NCBI GenBank assembly: GCA_013399855.1
Contig: VXAY01001307.1
Location: 1,093,324-1,157,323 of the forward strand
Direction: 5' to 3'
DNA from: Oxyruncus cristatus
Taxonomy: Eukaryota > Chordata > Aves > Passeriformes > Cotingidae
DNA length: 64,000 nt
The notes under the pieces were generated by a model. The model saw nothing but the letters and a program-made list of their open reading frames with translations. It was not told the DNA's origin and did no database searches. Shown piece after piece: positions 29,701 to 39,500 of this stretch. How positions within the stretch are numbered: position 1 is the first letter of the stretch; every line of letters starts with the position of its first letter. The translations under genes and the position numbers were made by a program.

Positions 29701-32700
29701 CTGTCCTTTTCGGGCTCAGCTCCTCCTGTCAGCTCTGTGCCGTGGAGTCGGGGAGCCAGGGCTGCTGCAGGCACAGAGCATTTCCCCCTTCTGCAGGAAA
29801 ATGTGTGTGGTGAGACCTCCAAGCTGATTCCTTTGACTTGGGCTTTCTGCAGGAATCCCGGAGCTTTGGGATCTGCATCTTCTCTAGCTTTGTAGTGTTG
29901 TTACAGCCAGGCTGGTCGTGGCTCTAGCCCCCAGCTCGGGTTTCTCACCACGTCCTGCTCGAAAAGCTGCTGGAGGATGATGCTGGAGCACAGTGTCTGC
30001 TTCAGGGCTTCCAGCACCAGCCCTGGGATGTTGCAGCCAAGATAGGAAGTCAGTCTGGTTTCCTGTGCACTGCTGAAGCCTGCCCTGCTCCTGCCTGGCT
30101 GTGCACGGAGCGATGGGAGGGGGCAGGAGCAGTGTGGGATCCCCATCCGTGCCTGCAGTTATCCAGGCACGTGGCCAGGGCTGGAAAGGGATGAGGCAGC
30201 ATCAGCAGATCTGGCTGGAAACAAACCCCGTGCTCGGCGCGGTCGGGGAGCGGCGGCGGGGCGGGGGGCAGGTTTAGAGAGGGCCGTTTTTAGACCCACT
30301 TGCTTTTCAGCATCACCCTGTCCAAATTCTCCTTAGTCACAGATGAGGCTGCAGACTACGAGAACAGCGAGGCCGTGCACACGTGGAAGCTGCAGCAAGA
30401 GGAGGGTACGTTGTCAGCACCTGTGGGCTGTTTGGGGATGGGATTTGCGGGCAGGGTGCCCGGTGCCCTCGAACAGCACAGACCACGCCAGGGCAATGCG
30501 TGGCCTGTCTTGAGAAACGTCCAAGGCAATGGGCAAGTTGCTGCCCACTCTTGTATCTGAGTGCTGCTGTGATGGGACGTGGTGTTTCTCACACTCACAA
30601 GGCCAACCACGTACGTGGCCGTGCCCAAACCCTGACTGTGGGATGCTACAGAGTAATATCACTCCTCCTGTCTTATCTCCCCTTCCATTTGAAGTTGCCC
30701 TGGTGCAAGCACAGCTGTGTAATCCCCTCTGACAAAGAATTAGACAGCACACACGCAGGGAGTCAGCCCCTGACTCTCCTGCTGTCATCGAGGCTGCCTG
30801 TTTCTCAAGCTGGCCTTTTAACCACGGTTTAATCTAATGTGTGGCTTCCTGTGAGGTGTGGGGAGTAGCCTGGCCTGGGAGATAGTGGTGAGTGCACACG
30901 TGCATTTGAGAGCTTTCTGTCTCTGGTGTGAGAGCTGCCTAAGCCAACTGATTCTTGTTATCCTGTTTGCACACTCGAGAGATTAAATCTGTGTCCATCT
31001 CTTTATGCTCCGAAGAGCTGTCCAGGCTCGCTGCTTCCAGAGTGTTTACAAATTTGCTGTGACCACTTGGAAGCCTCTTCAAGGAGACGTTGACACTGAT
31101 CTGAGGTTTCTTAGCCCAGGCAGCACCAAAGGCTAAATACTGGCAGGACACACAGAGCGTCTGTGGGGTGCTGTGTGTGTTTTTACATCAGCCCACTCAC
31201 TGATCAGCGTTTCCCATCCTCTCCCGCAGCCCTGCAGACACAGAGCCCAGACGAGGAGCCAGACTACATCAACACAGCTCCTGCATCAGTCCCTGCCCTG
31301 CTGTCAAAGCAAAGGTAAAGACAGAGCTAATGGTTGACGTGTTTATTTAGGGGTGGGACGATTGGGTTTATGGGACAGGGAGCTTGGCTGGAGCCCGTGC
31401 CCAGCAGCCCACGTGGGCAGTGGGGTAGCAGGAGGAGCCCATCCTGTGCTGTGCCACATCTCTGGCTGATGCCAAGCTGTCTGATGTGGACCGTGGAGAC
31501 AAACTTGTCGAATCCATGTCCTACGTGCTGTGGACAGGAGCCCCCAAACCCCTCATGTCTGTGCAGCTCTGAGGGTTAGCAGTGCAAGGGATGCCCTGGG
31601 CTCAGCCAAGCCCTGCCTGCTGCGCGAAGACCACGTGTCCTGCCCCGTTATCAGCACCAACCTGATGCTGCTGATAAAGAATTCTTTAGCAATTCTTGAG
31701 TAATTACTCAAGGCAGAGAAAGTAAAACCCTTTGGGGAGCTGCAGGGAGGTTGCATGACACTGAGGGACAGTGAATGGCCTACTGGTTAGTGCTGGTCAC
31801 CCTGCTCCAGACTGGACTAGGACTCCAGCTGAGAGACAGACTGGGACCAGTGTTGCTCTCCCTGGCATTTTACTCTCAGAGCAACCACAAAGACCCAGTG
31901 GGATTTTCCTTACAAAGATGCCTCTGTTGTAGCCTTTGCTAGCAGAGTAAAGCTGTAAAATCCCCACATCCAACCAAGAAATGCCAGCAGAACTTTTCCA
32001 CCAAGGGAGGCTGAATTCAGAAATGGGCTCCTGGCACCTCTGTGCCCTCTGGGAGCACGACTGGGGCTTTTGCTTAGACGTGGACATTTTGTAGTGTATG
32101 TCACCACTTGTCTCTGGAAAGAAAACGTAGCAGGCAGCAGAGTTAAATTGAAAACAGGGGTTAAAACTCAGAGAACTCACTGTTTTTTTTTTTCCCCCCC
32201 CTCTTACTTCAAGTGTCCTGCATAAAGTGTGAAGAAGTCCTTGGCTGAGCTGTAGGAGCGCACCCAGCGAGCACACACAGGGGGAGAGGGGAGATTTCCA
32301 TCCCTCAGTGAAATCTCTTCTCCAAATTGCGCCCACAATCACGTAGAAGGGATGTTACTGAAAGGAAGAAATGCTCTGCTTGAAGGCCCACAGAAGTCCA
32401 GCTGCAAAGCTGCAGCTGGAGAAAGCGCTCTGCCCACAGCGACCACGGGCAGGTCCCCACCTCCTCATCCCATCCCATGTCCCTGCAGCTCCACTCGAGG
32501 GAGGGTGGCCAGTCTGTGCAGTGTTTTCTCTTGTCAGGCATGAAGTGCATCCTTAAATTGCTGAGCAGTAATGCAGCCAGTTACTTAATTTGTCGGGGTG
32601 ACTCATGGACAATGGTACTAAGCTTAGGGATTATGTTCTGACTTAGTTCCTGTGTGCTCTCCCATAGAAGCAGTTTCCTTCAAGAGAGGAATTGGCAAGG

Positions 32701-32740
32701 CAGAGGCCGTATTTACAACTCTGTATTTACAGTTCAGTGA
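23654..32740 (+). CDS. LAT2: LAT2 (NTAL/LAB), linker for activation of T cells family member 2
   Basis: LAT2 is a palmitoylated transmembrane adaptor of B cells, mast cells and monocytes. When SYK/LYN phosphorylate it, its YxN motifs recruit GRB2. Eleven coding exons (23654-31314) join in consistent phase and give 205 residues. A candidate twelfth (32668-32740) brings this to 229; human has 243. Residues 1-29 are a short N-terminus, a hydrophobic helix (about 6-22) and the CVRC palmitoylation motif (23-26), identical to human SLCVRC. Five GRB2-type motifs follow: YQN (Y98), YNN (Y121), YEN (Y141), YEN (Y162) and YIN (Y190), the same number as in human. The segments SRYQNF, SYENV-like, EDYQNS-like and EEPDY match human landmarks. 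No PLC-gamma site typical of LAT is seen. Intervening sequence is more divergent from human than in the neighbouring genes, as is usual for this adaptor. The exact C-terminus is uncertain. Confidence 0.92.
24385..24424 (+). CDS. LAT2: LAT2 exon 2
   Basis: 40 nt encoding the basic juxtamembrane segment ATKREMQLSKHSS. Acceptor CTTCCAG, donor GTAAGT, phase 1 in and 2 out. Confidence 0.85.
25811..25854 (+). CDS. LAT2: LAT2 exon 3
   Basis: 44 nt encoding QLESQQRFEVIRSHS, aligning with the human DQQSFTGSRTYS region. Acceptor TTTTTTCCAG, donor GTGAGT. Confidence 0.87.
26633..26650 (+). repeat. (CTG)6 triplet tract in LAT2 intron 3
   Basis: Six uninterrupted CTG units followed by CCGCC, about 40 bp upstream of LAT2 exon 4. 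It is short and within a normal length range. Confidence 0.85.
26691..26745 (+). CDS. LAT2: LAT2 exon 4
   Basis: 55 nt encoding SATRRLEKTKGPENLPTA, poorly conserved. It is accepted because both splice sites are good and the phase joins both neighbours. Confidence 0.8.
26880..26975 (-). mobile_element. CR1 LINE 3'-end fragment
   Basis: The + strand reads GGTTAGAAGGGACCTTTAAA, then TAGTCCAACCCCCCTGCAA and GAGCAGGGACATCTTCAACT, the reverse complement of a CR1 3' region. It lies in LAT2 intron 4. Confidence 0.85.
27405..27448 (+). CDS. LAT2: LAT2 exon 5
   Basis: 44 nt encoding RKTTEHLSAFHHAGY. Acceptor TCTCTTTCAG, donor GTGAGT. A CR1 fragment begins only about 35 bp after the donor. Confidence 0.82.
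27482..27985 (-). mobile_element. CR1 LINE fragment, about 500 bp
   Basis: Antisense to LAT2, in intron 5. It starts with the CR1 3' signature (GGTTTGGGGTGGAAGGGAC) and continues through the typical GGGGCAGCCACAGCTTCTCT block and the pyrimidine-rich CR1 body. It is truncated at its own 5' end near 27985. It produces GC-rich spurious frames on both strands. Confidence 0.93.
28248..28286 (+). CDS. LAT2: LAT2 exon 6 (YQN motif)
   Basis: 39 nt, phase 1-1, encoding GSRDESRYQNFLT, which aligns with human SSRYQNFSKG. It carries a GRB2 SH2 docking motif and could be skipped in frame. Confidence 0.92.
28872..28902 (+). CDS. LAT2: LAT2 exon 7 (31-nt micro-exon)
   Basis: 31 nt encoding EDYLQEDSAY, matching human GSEEAYIDP. 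Acceptor TTCTTGCAG, donor GTAAGT, phase 1 to 2. Confidence 0.9.
29045..29100 (+). CDS. LAT2: LAT2 exon 8 (YNN motif)
   Basis: 56 nt encoding VEPISLDYNNHARFFTRPK, matching human DPIAMEYYNWGRFSKPPE. The YNN motif is a GRB2-type site. Confidence 0.94.
29544..29609 (+). CDS. LAT2: LAT2 exon 9 (YENV motif)
   Basis: 66 nt, phase 1-1, encoding EKEEDSYSYENVIIGVSLG and SDL. Human has DDDANSYENVLIC at this place. Confidence 0.94.
30337..30405 (+). CDS. LAT2: LAT2 exon 10 (YENS motif)
   Basis: 69 nt, phase 1-1, encoding VTDEAADYENSEAVHTWKLQ and QEE; human has EESEDYQNSASIHQWRE. An alternative upstream AG (CTTTTCAG, 30310) would run into an in-frame stop, so the AG at 30335-30336 is the real acceptor. 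Confidence 0.93.
31230..31314 (+). CDS. LAT2: LAT2 exon 11 (YIN motif)
   Basis: 85 nt encoding ALQTQSPDEEPDYINTAPAS and VPALLSKQ; human has SPDEEDGEPDYVNGEV. The human protein ends within the next 8 residues. Here the frame continues to a good donor (GTAAAG at 31315), so at least one further exon is needed. Confidence 0.93.
32668..32740 (+). CDS. LAT2: LAT2 terminal exon (candidate)
   Basis: After the acceptor CTCTCCCATAG, the phase-2 frame from exon 11 reads RSSFLQERNWQGRGRIYNSV and FTVQ, then TGA at 32738-32740. Phase fits and the polypyrimidine tract is good, and an ATTAAA lies about 280 bp downstream. There is no human counterpart for this tail, so the call rests on splice logic only; another downstream exon could be the true end. 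Confidence 0.45.
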
Positions 32741-33017
32741 GATACCAACCTGTTCACAAAAGCTAAAGAGGATTAAATCCCTGCCTTATCCACAACTTGG
32801 GATTCACAGTGCCAATCTGTGGCAGTTTTCCTCGTGTTTCAGTATCTGTTTTATATCGGTACAAAGAACCAGCAACAACTGGGAGGGTCAGATCCACAGC
32901 CACCAGCCTCAGACACTGCACCAGTCCCTCGGTAGAGCTGTGGGAACCTCGGCCCTGAAACAGAACCCCCGTCTCCTGAGCCCTGATGCACAGATCTGGC
33001 ATTTGGACCACTTATTT

Positions 33018-33023
33018 ATTAAA
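33018..33023 (+). terminator. LAT2: Candidate LAT2 poly(A) signal ATTAAA
   Basis: ATTAAA, about 280 bp after the candidate stop, followed at 33050-33075 by a GU-rich stretch (TGTTTTGTTGCGG). Confidence 0.4.
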
Positions 33024-33049
33024 ACTGAAAAGCTTCCAGAGAAAATGCG

Positions 33050-36000
33050 GTGTTTTGTTGCGGTTTGCTGTGATGCAGATGTTGCCTGCGCAGTTGGGCG
33101 ACACCGAAACGGGGGCACGTGAGGCGACACGGAGCCATGTGCAGGATCTTCTGGGGGAGAAACTGTTGCCCCTTAAAAGCTCCTTCTTACTCAAAACCGG
33201 TTCAGGAAACTGCTTGGGTGAAGAACACAGCCCACACTCACCTCTTTGGGACAGTAAGAGCGAGCAGAGAAGGGGAGCTAAGGGTGAGCGAGCCCTGCAG
33301 CGGGAGAAGGGATGTCAGGTGCTTCCTGCTGCGAAGGACTTGGCTCTATTTTTGGCAGAAGTGACAGGTGTCCACTGCTGGCGTAGCTGAAACAGCGGGT
33401 GGGGTGGAGTTTGGCTGAGGAGAAGTTTTACTTGTAGCTCCTACAAGCACTGCAAGTCTCCACGGGACTTTCACAACAGGGAATGTCTGGTGCATTCAGG
33501 GGTGCACACGGGCGGGGAGCTGCAGCCTGGTTTTCTGCTCGCCGCAGCCCAGCTTGTACTCACACCCTCGTGTTTCCCGATGGGTAAGTGCTCTGCAAAA
33601 AGTCTGCACAGGTGGGTGACACCAGGGGGTCCCTGTGAGCCTGGAGCAGACACAGGGACAGCCACAGCCTGTGCTGGCTCTGCACAGGCTCACAGGCAGG
33701 CAAGGAAACAAGGAGGTGCCTTTGTGACTGAAACTGGGCCTGGCCCTTACAGAGCCATGAAACTGTTACCCTGGGTGCGTCCTTGGTGACTAACTCGGCA
33801 CCCAGAGAAGCTTCCACTTTCCATGAAGTGCTGCACACGGTGGATTGTTCACTGCAGGGGAGGGGCGAGCTCGTTCTTGGGATGTGTGGTGATGTTACAC
33901 CTGCTGGTGATTCATCTCCCAGCCCAGAGAGCCACTCATGATTAACAGATTAGCAGCAGGGAAAGATCCTCGGCTCACAGCAACAGATCCAGCTGGAGAG
34001 CTCCCAGAAACTTCCAAGGTGTTAGGTGAGTGCATGGCCAAAATACCAAAGTACAAGATTCACTGCTCATCACTAAGCAGGGAGGTGGGTTACACCAAAT
34101 ACGTTTTCCTGGTCTGAGTTGGAAAGTTGTGGAGCCAAAGTGAGCAGGGCAGGAGCTGGATGTGGGCAATCTTCCCTTCACTTACTGGGGGCCTGAGCAA
34201 ATCCCCCGTTACAGCTCTCCAGAGCAGTCAGCTGTGGTGAGGGGTGAATCCATCCTTGGCTTTGAAAAGCTCCAAGAGCACTTCCCAGCCAGTCATCTCA
34301 TTACACTGGAAGGCATCCAGGGACAGTTCTGGGAAGTCTCATTGATGTTCTTAGTCTTGCTCTGAATCACCTCACGTTTTTTCTTTGCACTGAGTATAAA
34401 CGTGTCAGTGTGTTCACTGACAGTCCTTTCGGGACTGGCCTTAGGTGTGCAAGGGTCTGTGGTGCTCATCCCAAACTGCCAGATCCTGTCTGACCATAAT
34501 GCAATGAGAAATGACATCTCCCCTGGGCCCACCTCTCTCTTTCCTCACACGAGGGAGGGCAGCCAAGTGAGCAATTCACTTCCTGTTTTCAGTTTAAGAT
34601 GCATTAGAAAAGTGTTTTGGCACGGCTGGTGCGCTCTCAAACGGAGCTGGGGAGCCTGTGCTGGCCCTGGGAAGCATCAGCTCCGCACTCAGAGAGGGAG
34701 CAAACACCTTTGGAGAGCAGTGTGTCAGTGGCCTCTGGGACTGATCCTACTCCTCTTCTCAGGAGAAGTGTCCTGTGTCCCCCCAGAGCTGGAAAGGATT
34801 AGCCCAGAGGAGAGTCAGCTCCAAATTGGAGCTGTGAAACACAGCTACTTAATGTGGTTGAGAAACCCACTGAAACCAGGTAGGAACAGGAACCTCCCAT
34901 GTTCCTCACCCTTCCACTGGCTCCAAAGCCACAGGCAGGTGCATCCCACGGGGTAAGGACCAGCCTTGAGTCCTCCAAGTACAGGGTTTGCTGTTTTACT
35001 TCCCCAGTCAACAAGGAGCACATTTAGTGAGAAAGCAAAGGCAGAGAAGGCTGGCTGTGGTCTGAAGCCAAAGGAAAATTAACCTTACTCAAGTTGCAGG
35101 GACAAAAAGCTGTGATGCTGTGTCCATAGAGAGCTCAGCAACCTAAGGCCCTTCACACTAAACAATTACTTGTGTATTTAAGAGAGTTTGTGCTGGTGGT
35201 GACAATTCACTGGCTGGGAGCCGGAAGGTAAGTTCAATAAATGCCTAGTGAAGGAAGAATATACTTTGAGCGTTACATCCATTATTCCCAGAGCTGTTTG
35301 CTGCATTCTCCGTGCTTTAGCTGCCAATTCCCTTGCTCTCCTGCACGCTGTTTGTCTGCAGGCTCTGCCAGAGGTGCTGCAGGAAGCTTGGAGGGGCAAC
35401 CCATGATGCCACCAGCTCTTGCTGCAGAAACTTGTGAGCCCTGTGGTTGTCAGAGAAGGGCAGCGCATGCCCAGCCCCTGCAGGGACCAGTGCCTGCTGG
35501 TGAAGATCCATTTGGCACCGAGACAGCTGCAGTGGGGAACGGAACACCTGGGGTGGAAATCAACACAAGGAGCAGAGTGAAGGGCAGGCACCGGCAGCTT
35601 GTCCCTCTGCCCTGTTCTGTGCGGCTGCTGTAACCAGGACGTGCTTAATTATGTTAACACGGCTCTGCTTGGAGACATGTCGCACAGGGAGGTGGTCAAA
35701 TTCGATTTCTGTTTGCTTTCTCTCTGCTTTTCACACTTAATTGCTCATCTCCACCGGCAAGGTGTTTCCAAAGTGGAGCAGAGGGGGAAACGTGACGGTG
35801 CAGCTTTTTGGCAGGCTGAAACTATGGTAAAATGACACTGCATAACCCGACAAACGGGAACGGAAAGGGGGAACTCAAATGCAGAGCATCCCATAATTTG
35901 GTAAAGTTTTTTTTTTAAAGATTGCAAAAGGAATATCCAAAATACAGAGCTGGCACCACAAAGAAACGTGGAATATTTCTCCCGTACGTTTGGTGAAAAT

Positions 36001-36290
36001 ACCTTCCCCACCCACAGGACCCAGGAGTGGCACCTGCTCAGTGTGTCTCAATTATAACTACACTAAATGCCCTATTTTGTGCAAATAGGGCACAGAAGAG
36101 AATGAGATAAGGCCACCCCTGACCAGGCTTGAAGTGTAATTCCTAACCATGACATTCCATTTTTGCTTCTGCTGCCATCAGGTCGCAGTACCACCGAAAT
36201 GGGCAGCTTTGCTGAGTGCCTTGAACAGACCTTATCGCTCTGGCCTGTCACAGTCCCCACGTCTACTTAGGTGACACAACGCAGACGAGT
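33050..36290. other. Intergenic gap between convergent LAT2 and RFC2
   Basis: No exon or transposon could be recognised. Open frames of 130-185 codons occur (34402-34956, 35178-35591), but they lack features and conserved motifs. An AATAAA at 35236-35241 is an alternative LAT2 end. Confidence 0.5.
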
Positions 36291-36316
36291 TCTCGGGTTA
36301 AAGTCAACTTTAAAGC

Positions 36317-36322
36317 TTTATT
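36317..36322 (-). terminator. RFC2: RFC2 poly(A) signal AATAAA
   Basis: The minus strand reads CCAATAAAGC 131 bp beyond the RFC2 stop codon. This would give a short 3' UTR of about 150 nt. Confidence 0.75.
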
Positions 36323-36452
36323 GGTCTAAATAAAAAAGTACAGAACATTTTTACAATAGAGCTGGTCCTTTTTCCGTGACGTGGCAGAACCAGGGAAGAG
36401 ACACACACCGGGTTTTCCCCTCCTGGCAGTCAGGCTGGGCTCAGGGAGGGGC

Positions 36453-36563
36453 CTAACTGGCTGCAGGGGCTGCAGTCTTCTGACAGAGCCGGGCCAGCAG
36501 CCCAGCCATTTGTAGAAGGGAGTTCACACCTTCTGCTATCTTCATGTGAGTGTACCCGATTTC
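36453..36563 (-). CDS. RFC2: RFC2 exon 11 (last)
   Basis: Encodes [20 protein letters not shown] and [16 protein letters not shown], stop TAG. It is the C-terminal collar helix region. Confidence 0.97.
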   Translation of the reverse strand, partial: EIGYTHMKIAEGVNSLLQMAGLLARLCQKTAAPAAS

Positions 36564-39500
36564 CTGGTGATAGAGACACTGTCAAACCTTCTGTTTTCTC
36601 CCCTGGCCTGTGGATATTTTAACCAATGACTACATAGAACGTATCCCTCATTGCTAATGGGCTTGGAGTCCCTCGAACCGCAGACAATGTATCTGCTGCT
36701 ACAAACCAACTAGAACGCTGCTTTTTTTGTTTTTTTTTTAAAGTCAGAGCTTGTATTTCCCTACTTCCTTTCTAAGAAGCAAGATGCACACATCTGAGGA
36801 CAGGTTTCAATTATGAAGCGTGGTTCCATATCACCACTTTACCATCTGTCAACTGTCTGTCCATATAATTTAATATTTTAGTATCTATTGGGCTAGAATC
36901 AAGTATGCCCTCGAAGGGCGTTCTCAAGGTGTTACTTGAGGCTTTGATGTAAACAACAACAAAGTTAATTCTCAGTGATCACTTCTGGCACTTCTGTGGG
37001 TGATCAGATGTTAAATCAGATGTCACTCCAAGTGACCATTCTTACTGACAAACCGATGATGCAGAGTGGGCAAGAGAGCAGCAGTGAGTGAAGAAATATT
37101 TTCTTTGTGCTAATATACAGCAAACCTCAAAGAGAAACCCCCGAGGCTGCCCCCTGCTCTCTCCTTAAAAAGGCCCCGAAGGCCCTGCAGGAGCTGGGTT
37201 AGTACTAACCTTGATAAATTCCAGTTTCAGATATTCTGGCATCGGAAAGGTTTTACACACACGGAAGATGTTGCCAATAACATCTTCTGGAGCGTATCCA
37301 AGACGCCACAGGTGGGCAAGAATCTGTGTGGGCAAGAATAATCCCTCATTCATCTGTAGAACTTACCAGGTGAGGCAAGGACATTCACTTTTGGAACAGC
37401 TGTATGTAACTACTGGAACTGCATGTACTATTTATCAGCTGATTTAACCTCAAATGTTTAGCAAGCAATTTCAGTACAACTTCCTTTTTTTGCTTGTTGG
37501 CTTTTTTATCTGAACAAAGCCCTGCACAAACTCAACTCACCTTCATCAACTTCTCTACATGGTAACGCCCTTATCTTGAAAAAAAACACCCAACACACAA
37601 TGTGAATTCTTCAAAACAAACAAGAATTCTGTAAAGAAAAAGTGTCTATCTATGCCAACAGAACACATGAAAACCAACCTTGTATGCTTCATCAATATTT
37701 GCATTTATGCAGTGTTGTATCATTTCTTTCACAAGCAGGGGATGAGGCTCATCACATACCTGTATCAAAGAGAAATATTACCTTTGAAATATTAGAAGAC
37801 TCTGCATTAAACCTCTGGTATTTTCACCAAGCTTCTATACAGGTGAAGCATTGAATCAGACACATTCTATAATACAGATTAAATTTTAAATGATACGACT
37901 TTTCAGTTATTCTGCTACAGCAGACTCGATAGCATGAAGTGAGAACACCCAAGTAATAAATTCCCAAGTTATCAGTGTGAAATTTCCCAGCAGTTCTGAG
38001 ATTTGTGTGCTTGGAGACAGCTGCAAAGCCATCAAGTCTCAGAGGTGCCATTAGGCACACCTTTTCAAAAGGCACAGGGGCTCCTTGATGCTGTCATTGC
38101 TACACCCTGGGCTGTCTGCAAACTGGCAAAGCACTTTGAAAGGCTTCTGTATCCCATGGAAGACCTCACACAGGTGTAGGGCCAAACTCCTGGCATCACT
38201 GTTTTCAGCTATTACTGACCTTAAAGACATTCTCGCTGTTTATAAAGCCAAATCCAGAGTGTGTGGACTGTAAGTTGTTTAATGCCTGTGAAAGAAAAAA
38301 ATAAAGACTTTTATTTTCCGAAGCTCTCCAACTTGTCATTGCCCTCCTCAGGGTGAGATGCACTTCAGAAAATGACGCCAAATAAGCAGTTTTCAATTAA
38401 GCAACAGAATAAATCACAAATTTGTGCAGACTTCGTTTCCTCTCAAAAATTTGGTATCCAGTCCCCACCAGATCATTTTTAAGGAGCAGATCCATTTTTT
38501 AAAACCTCACAAAGCCAAACAGTTTAGTTACTCTTGAGCCACAAGTCACATCCCCTTCGCTCGATCTCTCCAGAGAGAAGTCCCTGAGAGCCACAATTCA
38601 GAGGTCCTTTGCTTTAAACAGAAGCATTTGTTTCATGGCCTTTCTCCTTTTACCTGTCTCATATCTCCTTGGGCTGTGAAGATAATGGCTTCCAGTCCAT
38701 CATCTGTATATGGTACCTCCTCTTTCTCAACAATTTTGAGTAGCCTGGCAAGGATTTGTGCATCCGTCAGCTTGGTGTAACGCAGCACTGCACACCGGGA
38801 CTGGATGGGTTCTGAGGACAGGGATGTGGAATTAGCATTTCCCTCTTTTCTCAAAAAAATAACCAACAAAAAACCAAAAAAACAACCAGCCAAACGTTTC
38901 TTTTAATCTCAGAAAAAGCTTTCTCAGTTCCATCAATCACTTTGTCTTCTTTTATTAAAGAAAAACAACATGTTGGCTCCAAAGAGAATATGGCATCTCC
39001 TTAAGCACATACAATTTACAGTCCTTCTCTCGAGCCCAAATGTGCTACCTGAGTTTTCCCAAATGTATACAAAGGTCAGCTTCCTCTGTTCTCCTGGATT
39101 TCTGGATGTATATGTTTGTCATGTCATTTTAGCAGGAGAAGTCTAAAGGTCTACAATGTGTTCACCTATAAGCAAACTTAAGACTGTGTTGAAGAAAAGA
39201 CAACAAAAGGGTTCAATACCCAGTAAACAATCCATCCAACACCTGAAACTGTAGCAGAGTTGGATGGAGACTGAGCCCAAAGGATGAGAAATCTGCTTCT
39301 GCAGTCAGATATAGCACTATCCATCAAAACCAGCTGCTCAAAGGGTTCCCTGGCCACACAAATAAACCCTTTTATCAGCTGATGTACAGGTGGTTTGATT
39401 TTTCAGGAGTACCACGGCTTCTTGCAACAAGCAGATCCAAGGTATTTCTGGAAACCGCCTGGCAAGTCAGCCAACAGTGTGGAGAACATATGACAAGGAC

